Shown here in pieces: positions 1 through 9,584 of a stretch of 64,000 nucleotides of DNA. The DNA lies in the NCBI GenBank assembly GCA_030490835.1, contig CM059972.1:59563563-59627562 (forward strand), written 5' to 3'. The first letter of the stretch is position 1; each line of letters begins with the position of its first letter. A program made the position numbers and the translations under genes. The notes under the pieces were generated by a model. The model saw nothing but the letters and a program-made list of their open reading frames with translations, did not search any database and was not told the DNA's origin. Source of the DNA: Annona cherimola (lineage: Eukaryota > Streptophyta > Magnoliopsida > Magnoliales > Annonaceae).

Positions 1-552
1 AAGAGGGTAGAAAAGAAAAATACAACTAATTAATAACAACATAAATTAAATCTAAATTAGAAAAGCAGTTAAAGAATTACAAAAATAAAATTTATTCCAC
101 AAAAGCAGTAAAGAAAAATGTATTAAATTTAATCTAAAAATTACGAAACATGAAATAAAATAGTAAATCTAATCTAAGAATTAAAATTGCAACATTAGCA
201 ACTACAAAGCGTTAAAAACAATAAAGCAATAAAATAGAGTTTTACATCACCCAGATACAAAGAGTAAATCTCCATATCATGGAATTTTTATTGCTTGACC
301 CCACTTGATAGTAGGTCCCACAAGGAGTGGTGTTTCACTTCAAGAGAGAGAGTTGTGTTGTGTAAGAGGGGCCCTCGGTTATAATGTGGGTACCCCTTGT
401 AAACTTGAGAATCTAATGTGGGATTCTTGGTTTGCCTAAAGATAACACAGTTGCCCTTTTGTTGTCATGGCTGCCTTGAGCTTGTGGCTGAATGTTGCTC
501 GGTTATGTGATGCAATCGGCCAGGCTTTGAAATGGAAATGCTTTGATGAGGC
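1..552. other. Left flank of the nested stack, no gene seen
   Basis: AT-rich sequence without a convincing reading frame on either strand. It ends in GAGGC (548-552), the left target-site duplication of copia element A. The matching GAGGC is at 51926-51930, so this flank was once joined directly to the sequence at 51931. Confidence 0.6.
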
Positions 553-981
553 TGATGGAAAAACATTATTGATTAAAATCATAATCACCCTAGGATCCTT
601 AATGTTAAATCACTAAGAAAATAAACCACAAGCGGAAGCGTACCTGAATCCATAGGAGTAATTGTTCTTGAATCCAGAGGTTTTTGGTCTTCTAAGTTAA
701 TGCCTTAGGGTTTTCTGGAAAATATGATTATTCTTTTCCAATGATGGGATACTAGAAGAGAAACTATAAAAGTACGTAACGTGGGGACCACAACCATTTA
801 TATAGCGTATCCGCCTTTTTTATTTCTAATTTAGCTCATTATAAAAATAAAAATTAAAAATGAGGCAATAGAGTTTTTACGCGTAGGAAATCCATACTTT
901 ATTATATGATTTAGGCCCATAAAAAAATTAGACCTTTATTTATGATAGAGTAAATATATATGTACGTCCAAAAATTCAACA
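553..981 (-). repeat. 3' LTR of copia A
   Basis: A 429-bp LTR seen as its reverse complement. It begins TGATGGAA on the plus strand and ends TTCAACA against the polypurine tract. The same family recurs at 42864, 43039, 50979 and, more decayed, about 58596. Shared blocks include CTAAATCACTAAGAAAA and the stretch around AACCATTTATA. Confidence 0.85.
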
Positions 982-994
982 ATCTCCCACTTGG
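982..994 (-). promoter_or_regulatory. Polypurine tract of copia A
   Basis: On the minus strand this reads CCAAGTGGGAGAT directly before the LTR start TGTTGAA. This is the expected plus-strand primer of a copia element. The same motif flanks the copia B LTR at 43501. Confidence 0.75.
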
Positions 995-2590
995 ACTACA
1001 TATAATTTTATAATTATGCTTATAATATTATGAGCTTAAACTTTTTGCTATCGTGATAAAAATCATCTCCAAACAATCTCATCCATTAGTTATGCCAACA
1101 TAGGGTAAATGCGACCTTTGTCACATTCATCGTAACTAGATCGATTATTTTATTTCTGCAGAAAATATCTATAAGAAAATACTTGTCGATTAGAAAAGTA
1201 CAAAATACAAACTCCCACTAAATTAGTATATCACCAGATGAAACAACACCCATATGAGCAGTATGCTCATAAAAGATCTTGGGTGGTAGTCCTTTAGTCA
1301 GCGGACCTGCAATCATAGAATTTATTTCTATGTGCTCTATAGATACCTGATCTTCTTGAATTTTTCCTTAATAACTAGGAACTTGATATCAATAAATTTT
1401 GACTTTATTGAACTCCTATTGTTGTTGGGATATAAGATTGTTGAGTTATTGTCACAAAATAACTTGAGTGGTCTTTCAATTTCATCCACGATTCGAAGCC
1501 CCATGACAAAATTTCACAATTATATAGCTTGACTGGATGCCTCAAAATATGCTATAAATTCAGCTGCCATAGTGGAGGGAGCTATGAGTGTCTGCATAAC
1601 ACTCCTCCAAGAGATGACTCCTCCAATAAGTAGATATATATAGCCTGAAGTGGATCTAAGATTGTCTTGACATCCAGCATGGTCGGAATCCAAATATTCA
1701 ATGATCTCATGTTATCTGACCTCCTATATGTGAGCATATAGTATTTTGTTCTCTGAAGATATCTCAAAATCCTTTTGGCCGCTTTCCAATGATCCATTTC
1801 TGGATTGCTGAAATATCTACCCAACATCCCAACAATGAAGGCTATTTCTGGACGTGTACAAACTTGAGCGTATATCAAACTTTTTACCGCTGAAAGCATA
1901 AGAAATTTTTTGCATTTTCTTAGATTCAAAGTCACTCTTAGACACTGAATGAGACTGAACTCGTCTCCCTTGGCTACAGAGGTATCTCCTAGCTTACAAT
2001 CCTGCATGCTAAATCTTTCAAGTATTCTTTTAATATAGGCCTTTTATGATAATCCAATAATATATCGAGAACGATTCTGATGTATTTGAATTCCTAATAC
2101 AAAAGATGCAGCACCAAGATCTTTCATCTCAAATTTGGTTGTTAGAAATCCCTTATTTTCATGCAATAAACCGATAGTATTGCTGACAAGCAGTATGTCA
2201 TCGACATATAAAACAAAAAAATGTGCTTACTGCCACAGAACTTGTAGTGTACACAGTCACCGACCATATTAATCTCAAAACTAAAAGAGATGACAACTTG
2301 ATGAAATTTGTAATACCATTAACGAAAAGTTTTCTTGAGCTCATTGATGGATTTCTTTAGTTTATAAACCATTCTTTTTACGTCCCTGGACACGAAATTT
2401 TCTAGTTGCACCATATAATAGTCTTATCAATGTCACAATTGAGAAACACAGTTTTTATATCCATCTGACGTAACTCAAGATCAAAATATACCACTAAAGC
2501 CATCATTATCCTAAATGAGTCTTTCGATAAAACCGAAAAGAAAGTCTTTTTATAATTAATGTATTCCTTTGTAATAAAGTCTTTTGCAAC
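995..2590 (-). pseudogene. Copia A pol, 3' half (RT to RNase H), decayed
   Basis: C-terminal half of a copia polyprotein on the minus strand. An open piece at 1582-2007 has the copia landmark HWKAAKRILRYLQ between RT and RNase H. A piece at 2402-2623 has the RT start FRIMMALV..QMDIKTVFLN. Near 1290 the minus strand gives the usual pol end, IADPLTKG-like. Stops and shifts separate the pieces, and the catalytic region between them is not open. The coding continues at 11376 beyond SIRE-1, which inserted inside RT and duplicated AAGAC. Confidence 0.75.
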
Positions 2591-2729
2591 AAGACTGTTG
2601 GAAATATGTGGAAAATAAGCCAAGTCTATGTTTTGATGATTAACAAATCAATTTGAGTAAGTTTTGGTTACTAACATGTTTGTGGAAATGACTTAAGGTT
2701 ATAAATTTGAAGATTATAAAGCATGGCAA

Positions 2730-3055
2730 GTCAAGTCGATTTCCAAGTCGACTCAGGCTTCGACTTAGGCCAAGTCGATCCCCAAGTCGACTCAAGAAGC
2801 GACTTCAAGACGTCATTCCCTTCCAGAGTTGAAATCGAGAATGAGCACTGCTGAAGTCGCATCCCAAGTCGACTCCGCTTGCGACTTGAGGTGAAGTCGC
2901 AGACCAAGTCGACTCCAGTCCCAACTTGGAGGCGTCATTTCTGTCCAGAGTTGAAACCGAGAACAAGGGCTACCGAAGTCGCATCCCAAGTTGACTCCGC
3001 ATGCGACTTGGGTGAAGTCGCAAATCAAATCGACTCCGACTTCGACTTCAATACG
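2730..3055 (+). repeat. U3 array, block 1 (AAGTCG/CGACTT repeats)
   Basis: Imperfect tandem units of about 121 bp. Each contains CCAAGTCGACTCC and a nearby CGACTTGGG, which are complementary arms, and the downstream join TGCGACTTGGGTGAAGTCGCA forms a second inverted repeat. The block is read in many frames as meaningless serine/arginine-rich peptides. The equivalent array in the 3' LTR (about 9718-10165) has one more unit. Confidence 0.8.
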
Positions 3056-3364
3056 GAAACATGCAGATCAAGATAACTCAATGATAGATTCAAGTGATTC
3101 AAAAGAAAATGAAGATCAAATGAGGATCAAGTGAAGACCAAAGCAAAGCTGCATACTTCTCATGGAGAATCGAGATCATGCATTTGGATTTCTCTTATGC
3201 ACTCCAATACTCAAAGACTCAAGACTCAAGACACGGAGTAAAATGTGCTTTAAGATAGAAGAATTAAAGAATCTTAAGTATAATCAAAGGAAGAACAACC
3301 AAACATGAAGAGATTCAATTAAGCAAAGCATTTCAAGGATTTCAAGTTCATCAAACAAGCTGTC

Positions 3365-3545
3365 TAGGTGAAGTCGCACCCGAAGTCGACTCCACCTGCG
3401 ACTTAGGTCAAGTCGAGGACCAAGTCGACCCAGATTTGAACTTGAAGTTATTGCGAACAGGCGAAGTCGCACCCGAAGTCGACTCCATCTGCGACTTGGG
3501 CGAAGTCGCACACGAAGTCGACTCCACCTGCGACTTGGGTCGCAA
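3365..3545 (+). repeat. U3 array, block 2
   Basis: A second cluster of the same motifs, here as GAAGTCGCACCCGAAGTCGA followed by CTGCGACTTGGG. It ends just before the conserved palindrome at 3570. The identical block is at about 10475-10655 in the 3' LTR. Confidence 0.75.
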
Positions 3546-3569
3546 CGGTCGGAAAATTTTCGAACGTTG

Positions 3570-3584
3570 GCGCATTAAATGCGC
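3570..3584 (+). promoter_or_regulatory. Conserved palindrome upstream of the putative LTR promoter
   Basis: GCGCATTAAATGCGC is a perfect inverted repeat around one central base. It recurs, sometimes with one change, in every SIRE LTR of the window (near 10680, 33811, 40972, 49400, 60957 and 62991). About 40-60 bases downstream, other copies have a TATA box, while SIRE-1 has ATTACGAAAGG. The role as promoter element is inference. Confidence 0.45.
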
Positions 3585-4262
3585 GCCACCTACCTCCAAA
3601 CGTTCGGATTCCCTCCACAATTACGAAAGGCAATCAATATGAACGAGGAGGGTAGCTGAGAATTCATTAAGTGAGCATAACTCCCATCTTTAAGAGCTTC
3701 AAGTGATCAAGCCAATTTTTAGAAGAAGAACCTTGCTTCAAACTGCCAAGAGCTGCTTGTTGAATCTCTAAGCCTACACTACAAGTTCTTCTCTGCGCCA
3801 AATCTGCGTCTACACAATAGTAACGTGTAGAAACTTTCTTTTGTTATTTCTTGTTGTATTGAACTTGATTTAGTTTGGGTAACTAAGATCAAGTGTAAGC
3901 AAAGTAGTGTGTGATTGGAGTGGAACTCGTCACCTACTTGTGTTGTGGTTGTATATGCCCCCTAGAGCTAGAATCTAGAAGAGAGTGGACACTCTAGTTG
4001 TATTCGTGGAATACATAGTGGAACCCAAGTCACAAGAGGTGTGAGCTTGGAAGAGTGGAGTAGGGAGGTTGCCCGAACCACTATAAAATCCCGTGTGTTG
4101 ATGTTTATTTCTGCTCTCTACACTATATTGCTTTCCATTCTGTTTCTTCATAAAGGGGACTAGATTAATCCGGGGTAAAGTTTCTGTTTAAGTTGTAAAA
4201 TTTTAAATACCCAATTCACCCCTCCCCTCTTGGGTAATTTCCATTAACTCGGGACTAACAAG

Positions 4263-4274
4263 TGGTATCAGAGC
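4263..4274 (+). promoter_or_regulatory. Primer binding site of SIRE-1 (initiator Met-tRNA)
   Basis: TGGTATCAGAGC, complementary to the 3' end of plant initiator Met-tRNA, two bases after the LTR end. It sets the LTR boundary and marks the start of minus-strand DNA synthesis. Confidence 0.9.
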
Positions 4275-4308
4275 AGGTCTTTGAGTTACACCAAAGAGAT
4301 CTTTTGAT

Positions 4309-6180
4309 ATGGCATCCCAATCGACTTTCGTTCCCGCATTTGCTGAAGGCCAATCTTTTACTAGGCCACCATTGTTTGATGGGAACAATTTCGGCTATTG
4401 GAAGCTTCGTATGAAACAACTCATCATGGCTACATATATGGACTCTTGGATTGCAATCCAAAATGGTGTGATTTTGCCTATTGATGAAAGAGCTTCCAAG
4501 TGGACCGATGAGGAAGTGAAAACTGTTAAGAGCAATGCTAAGGCTATGAATTCTTTATTTTGTGCTCTTACGGCTTCCGAATATGATAGAGTATCCTCTT
4601 GTTTAACCGCAAAAGAAATATGGGATACTTTAACATCTATATATGAAGGAACTTCTCAAGTCCAAGGGACAAGGAGAAATATTTTGATTGGAGAGTTGGA
4701 AAGCTTTAGAATGCTAGATACAAAAAATATTTCTGAAATGTTTGCTAGATTCTCTGAAATTACTAATGCTTTGAAAGGTCTTGGAAAAGCAATTTCTGAA
4801 TTGGAGCAGGTCATGAAGATTCTAAGGGCGCTACCCGAATCATGGACTCCGAAAATTACTACAATAGAAGAAGCAAAGGACTTGAACACATTGAAGCTAG
4901 AAGACCTTATTAGCTCACTAATGTCACATGAGCTAATCAAGAAAAGAAATGAAGATCACCACAAAGGAAAAAGAGCAATTGCACTAAAAGTCACCCATAA
5001 CTCAGATGAATCCACCTCATCATCTCACAATGACGATGATGACATTGCTCTACTCACACACAGATTTTGAAAGTTTGTAAGAAATGAAAAGAACTTCAAA
5101 GACTTCAAAGAGAGATCACGAAAAGAGAAGAAGAAGGAGGCTACAAAGTGCTATAGATGCGGAGGTACGGGACATATACAAGCTCAATGTCCTACACCGG
5201 AAGAGAGATCAAAGGATCAACAAGAAAGAAAGGAAAGATATGAAAGCCGAAAATTTCAAAGGCCAAAGGGAAGAGGAATGTACGTGAATGAAGAAACTTC
5301 ATCAACAAGTAGCTCCTCAACCGATGATTTTGAAGCGGCAAATTGTGCAAGAATATGCTGCATGGTGAGGATTGAGCAAGAAGAAGATTCGTTGTATTTG
5401 AACACAACAGAAGTTTTGGAAGAACAAACTACTTCAACAAAGTGCACAAGTAATGAAGAGGTAACTTCCAAATTTTGCCATTCTCAATCTACTTATTCTT
5501 CTTTTCAAGAATGTCTCAAATGTGCTGAATTAGAAGAATTACAACATGCATATGATTCATTCTATGAGGAAATCAAAAAGCTAGGAAATAAGTTATCATT
5601 AAAGAGACAACAATGTAATTCCATTATTATTGTAAATGGAAAACTAGCTGAAAGTACATCAAAATTGAAAGATGAAAATGAATTGCTTTTGAAAGAAGTA
5701 GAGAAATTGAAAAAGGGGGAAGAATCATTAAATGAATCATTAGCTAAATTCTCTAATCCAGGAGAAAATATAAAAATGTTTCTGAACATGACCTCTCAAA
5801 CAAATAAAAGAGGTCTTGGATACTCCATATTTGAGCAAAGAGAAAGTGGAAAATCGAATGTGCTAATACTTGGGAAAAATCAAACCAAAACTGCACCTAT
5901 CTATAAGCCCAAAGGGAAACATACTACGTGGACTAGAAGGCCAATTGTTGAATCAATACATACTTGGAGGCCTACTCCTAGATTACCAATGACTTGCAAT
6001 TTTTGCAATAAGATGGGTCATAAAGTCCATAAATGTAATTTTAAGAAACTATATGACCATGGTGCAAAATTAGTTTGGGTTCCAATAAACACAAGATTTG
6101 GGCTTTCAAAGATAGAACAACAAAGATTAAATCAGTTTACTAACCCAAATGGACCCATAAAATGGGTACCAAAGAGATAA
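4309..6180 (+). pseudogene. gag: SIRE-1 gag, one internal stop
   Basis: Capsid/nucleocapsid protein of the virus-like particle, 623 codons in one frame, interrupted only by TGA at 5068-5070. SIRE-2 has CGA there, so this is a C-to-T change. The ATG at 4309 begins MASQSTFVPAF, 35 bases after the PBS. Residues 20-190 match the copia gag core (FDGNNFGYWKLRMK, EIWDTLTSIYEG). A first zinc knuckle CYRCGGTGHIQAQC lies at residues 281-294. A charged coiled-coil stretch follows at about 405-485, then a second knuckle CNFCNKMGHKVHKC at 563-576. The frame ends KWVPKR then TAA. Pol follows in the +1 frame, as in SIRE-2. Confidence 0.9.
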
Positions 6181-6694
6181 GATTTATTTGCTCATTTTTC
6201 AGATATGTTTCAAAGCAAAGGCAAGCAACGTTTGGTTCATGGATAGCGGTTGCTCAAGGCATATGACCGGTGAAAGAAGTTTATTTCATAAACTCAAGCC
6301 TTGCAATGATGGAACTGTTGCCTTTGGAAATAATGAAAAAGGTAAAATCAAAGGTAAAGGAAATATTTATAGTATTTCAAATGCATGTATGAAAGATGTA
6401 TTATTTGTTGAAGGACTCAAGCACAATTTGATAAGTATTAGCAAATTATGTGACAAAGGGTGCAAGGTTGTGTTTGAATCATCTATATGTAATGTATTTG
6501 ATGGAGAACATATCATGTTTAGCGGAAAAAGACATGAAAATATATATTTGGTTTCACTTGATGAACTAGATGGTCAATGTCTAATGGCCATTGACAATGA
6601 TCCATGGGTTTGGCATAAGAGGCTTGGGCATATAAACATGACAAATATAAAGACCCTATGGAAGAAGAGTTTGGTAGAAGGTTGCCTAAATTGA
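6161..6694 (+). pseudogene. pol: SIRE-1 pol: aspartic protease and GAG-pre-integrase
   Basis: Protease segment, shifted +1 relative to gag. The frame is open from 6161, so it overlaps the last gag codons; no ATG precedes the active site, and TTG at 6188 is the first conventional alternative start. The active site reads WFMDSGCSRHMTG at about 6234-6270, typical of copia. The GAG-pre-integrase motif VWHKRLGHINM is near 6609-6640. The frame runs into a stop at 6692-6694 after a 1-nt loss near 6681; the coding resumes in another frame. Confidence 0.85.
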
Positions 6695-7556
6695 AATATG
6701 ACAAAGATAAAATTTGCAAGACATGTCAATTGTCAAAATAACCTAAAATACCTTTCTCTACCAAAAAGGAGATTTCCACCATTAGGCCACTTGAATTGCT
6801 ACATATGGATCTATATGGGCCATCCGATATTTTAACTATTGGTGGAAAGAAATATGTGTTTGTAATAGTTGATGATTTTTCAAGATTCACATGGGTAATT
6901 CTCTTAGCTAGCAAAGATGAAGCCTTCTCTATGTTTGCAACTTTTGTCAATTTGGTGCAAAATGAAAAACAAAGTACTATTATGACTATTAGAAGTGATC
7001 ATGGTGGTGAATTTGAAAATAAACGATTCATAGAATTATGCAATCAAAAAGGAATTCACACACATTTTCTGCACCAAGAACACCATAACAAAATAGAGTG
7101 GTTGAAAGGAAAAATAGAACTATACAAGAGATGGCTAGAACAATGCTAAATGAGAGAAAATTATCCAAGAAATTTTGGGGTGAAGCTGTAAGTATAGCTT
7201 GTCATGTGTTAAACCGAGTTACCATTAGAGCAATCTTGAAAAAGACCCCATATGAGCTATGGAAAGGTAGAAAACCAAATATTTCATATTTTCATGCCTT
7301 TGGTTGCACATGTTATGTTTTGAACAATGGAAAAATCAACTTGGAAAAATTGGATGCTAAAAGTGATGAGGCAATATTCCTTGGTTACTCATCAAATAGC
7401 AAAACATATAGAGTCTTCAACAAAAGAAACCAAGTTGTAGAAGAGTCAATACATGTTGTCTTTGATGAAATTAACCCATGTTTCAAAAGAAAAGATGATT
7501 TAAGTGATGCAGATGAGATAACAAGTAGCTTTGAAAAACTGCATGTGGAAAAGTAA
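6684..7556 (+). pseudogene. pol: SIRE-1 pol: integrase, two frames
   Basis: Integrase core. The first part (6684-7149) has the zinc-binding end KICKTCQLSK, a TAA at 6739-6741 in place of CAA, then LLHMDLYGPSD with the first catalytic Asp and TIRSDHGGEF with the second. A 1-nt loss near 7057 shifts the frame, so 7098-7556 carries VERKNRTIQEM with the catalytic Glu region, WGEAVSIACHVLNR and the C-terminal FGCTCYVL part. A stop at 7554-7556 ends this frame; the next segment (7557-7781) continues it without homology to known domains. Confidence 0.85.
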
Positions 7557-7699
7557 GAAGATTCTATGGAGGAAAGGGTAAGTGTAGGTAATAACTTCTA
7601 TAAATCTCCAACTAACTTAAAGTTCAAACATGCCCATCCAATTGAGCAAGTTATAGGGAATGTGTATGAAGGTGTAAAGACTAGAAGGTCAAAAAAAAT

Positions 7700-9259
7700 A
7701 TTTGTGGACAATACGCCTTTGTTTCCAAAATTGAACCATCCACTATTGATCAAGCTCTTGATGATGAAAACTGGATCATAGCAATGCAAGAAGAGCTAAA
7801 TCAATTTGAAAGAAACCAAGTTTGGCATCTTGTTCCAAGACCAAAAGATTGTACTGTCATTGGCACAAAGTGGGTCTTTAGGAACAAATTAGATGAAAGT
7901 GGACTTGTAGTGAGAAACAAAGCTAGACTTGTGGCAAAGGGATACTCATAAGAAGAAGGAATAGATTTTGAGGAATCCTATGCCCCGGTTGCTAGATTAG
8001 AAGCTATTCGCATTTTACTAGCTTTTGCATCTCACATGAACTTTAAATTGTTTCAAATGGATGTTAAAAGTGCATTTTTGAATGGATATATAAATGAAGA
8101 GGCATATGTTGAACAACCACCCGGATTTGAGGAGAAAGATCAATCTAAATTTGTATACAAATTAACCAAAGCATTATATGGATTAAAACAAGCTCCAAGA
8201 GCTTGGTATGAGAGATTAAACAAATTTTTGATTGATCATGACTTTCAAAAGGGAAAGGTAGACACCACTTTGTTTATCAAATACAAAAAAAAAGATATCT
8301 TGATTATTCAAATTTATGTTGACGACATTATTTTTGGTGCTACTAATGAGATTCTTTGTCAAGAATTTTCTGAGCTTATGCAGAAAGAATTTGAGATGAG
8401 TATGATGGGGGAGCTGAATTTCTTTCTTGGACTACAAATCAAGCAACTAAATGAAGGGATTTTCATCAACCAGTCCAAGTATATCAAAGAAATGTTGAAG
8501 AAGTTTGGCATGAAAAACAGCAAAGGGGCAAACACGCCTATGAGCTCAACCATTAAAATTGACAAAGATGAGAAAGGAAAAATAATTGATTTAAAATTAT
8601 ATAGAAGCATGATAGGTTCTTTATTATATTTAACTGCTTCTAGGCCTGATATATTGTTTAGTGTATGTATGTGCTCTAGATTTCAATCATGTCCAAAAGA
8701 ATCACACTTGGTAGCTGTAAAAAGAATTTTCATATATTTAGTAGACACTACCAACATAGGACTTTGGTATCTAAAGGGCTCTAATTTTGATCTAATCGGC
8801 TACTCGGATGCGGATTTTGCCGGTTACAAAGTAGATAGAAAAAGCACTAGTGGAACATGTCAATTTCTTGGGAACATGTTGGTTTCATGGTTTTCAAGAA
8901 AACAAACTAGTGTTGCTCTATCTACGGCGGAAGCCGAATATATTTCCGCCGGGAGCTGTTGTGCCCAATTGCTTTGGATGAAACAACAACTTAGGGACTA
9001 TGGCATGAATTTTAAAGATATACCTATTAAATGTGATAATACTAGTGCCATATGTTTAACTAAAAATCCAGTATTGCATTCTAGAACTAAACATATAGAC
9101 CTTAGACATCATTTTATTAGAGAACATGTAGAAAATCATAACATATGTTTGGAATATGTAAGAACAGAAGATCAAATTACAGATATATTCGCTAAACCTC
9201 TAGCAAAAGAACCATTTTATAAAATTAGAAATGATATGGGAATGCTTGAATTGACTTAG
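7700..9259 (+). pseudogene. pol: SIRE-1 pol: reverse transcriptase and RNase H
   Basis: RT and RNase H, in the frame that opens after a 1-nt loss in the A-run 7691-7698. RT begins with DDENWIIAMQEELNQFERN near 7760 and is cut by TAA at 7949-7951 (CAA in the ancestor by homology). From 8036 a 407-codon frame is intact: [28 protein letters not shown], and the catalytic YVDD at 8315-8326. RNase H follows with [17 protein letters not shown] and the copia end [13 protein letters not shown]. It ends at TAG 9257-9259. This is the least damaged part of the element. Confidence 0.92.
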
Positions 9260-9584
9260 CAAAGCACAAACTGAGGGGGAGCACAGGTTCAGGGGGAGCA
9301 ACCCCACCATTCTAAAATTTTTTTACCAACTCTATCTCTATTTTTTTGATACATTGACAAAAAGGGGGAGAGGAGATCAGGATTTGAGTCTAAATGGTTT
9401 TTGAGAAGAGATCGGGATTTGAGTCTAAGTTTTTATGACTGGTTTTAAGTTTTTATTTGAATGTTTTCAACTTGATTGTTTGCATGAGTATGATAAAACT
9501 TCAAAATGCAAAACTAGCATGTTTCAAAGACATTAAAAGGTATACACTCAAATCAGTTTTATCAATCATCAAAAAGGGGGAGAT
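9260..9584 (+). other. SIRE-1 3' untranslated region with polypurine tract
   Basis: No reading frame beyond chance. Two copies of GAGGGGGAGCA-like purine runs lie at 9271-9300 and others near 9361. The primary tract AAAAAGGGGGAGAT is at 9571-9584, against the 3' LTR start. Some SIRE relatives carry an envelope-like frame here; this one has none. Confidence 0.75.

Larger units (their letters stand above)
2596..4260 (+). repeat. 5' LTR of SIRE-1
   Basis: A 1,665-bp LTR from TGTTGGAAAT to GGGACTAACA, followed at once by the PBS. It holds two blocks of repeats rich in AAGTCGACTCC (about 2730-3055 and 3365-3540), then a palindrome at 3570-3584 and a region where relatives carry a TATA box. It is 121 bp shorter than the 3' LTR because it lacks one repeat unit. 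Confidence 0.95.

Noticed and set aside
2730..3545. CRISPR-like array
   Set aside because: Units are imperfect, have no unique spacers of constant length, lie inside LTRs of a plant retrotransposon, and no cas genes exist.
2813..3642. Overlapping frames of 60-75 codons on both strands in the SIRE LTRs (repeated at 9802-10752, 49870-50264, 62138-62964)
   Set aside because: They are translations of the AAGTCG repeat array; serine/arginine-rich, present in many frames at once and tied to repeat copy number.
9260..9584. Envelope-like gene after SIRE-1 pol
   Set aside because: Only 325 bases with stops in all frames remain between pol and the LTR, too short for an envelope-like protein.
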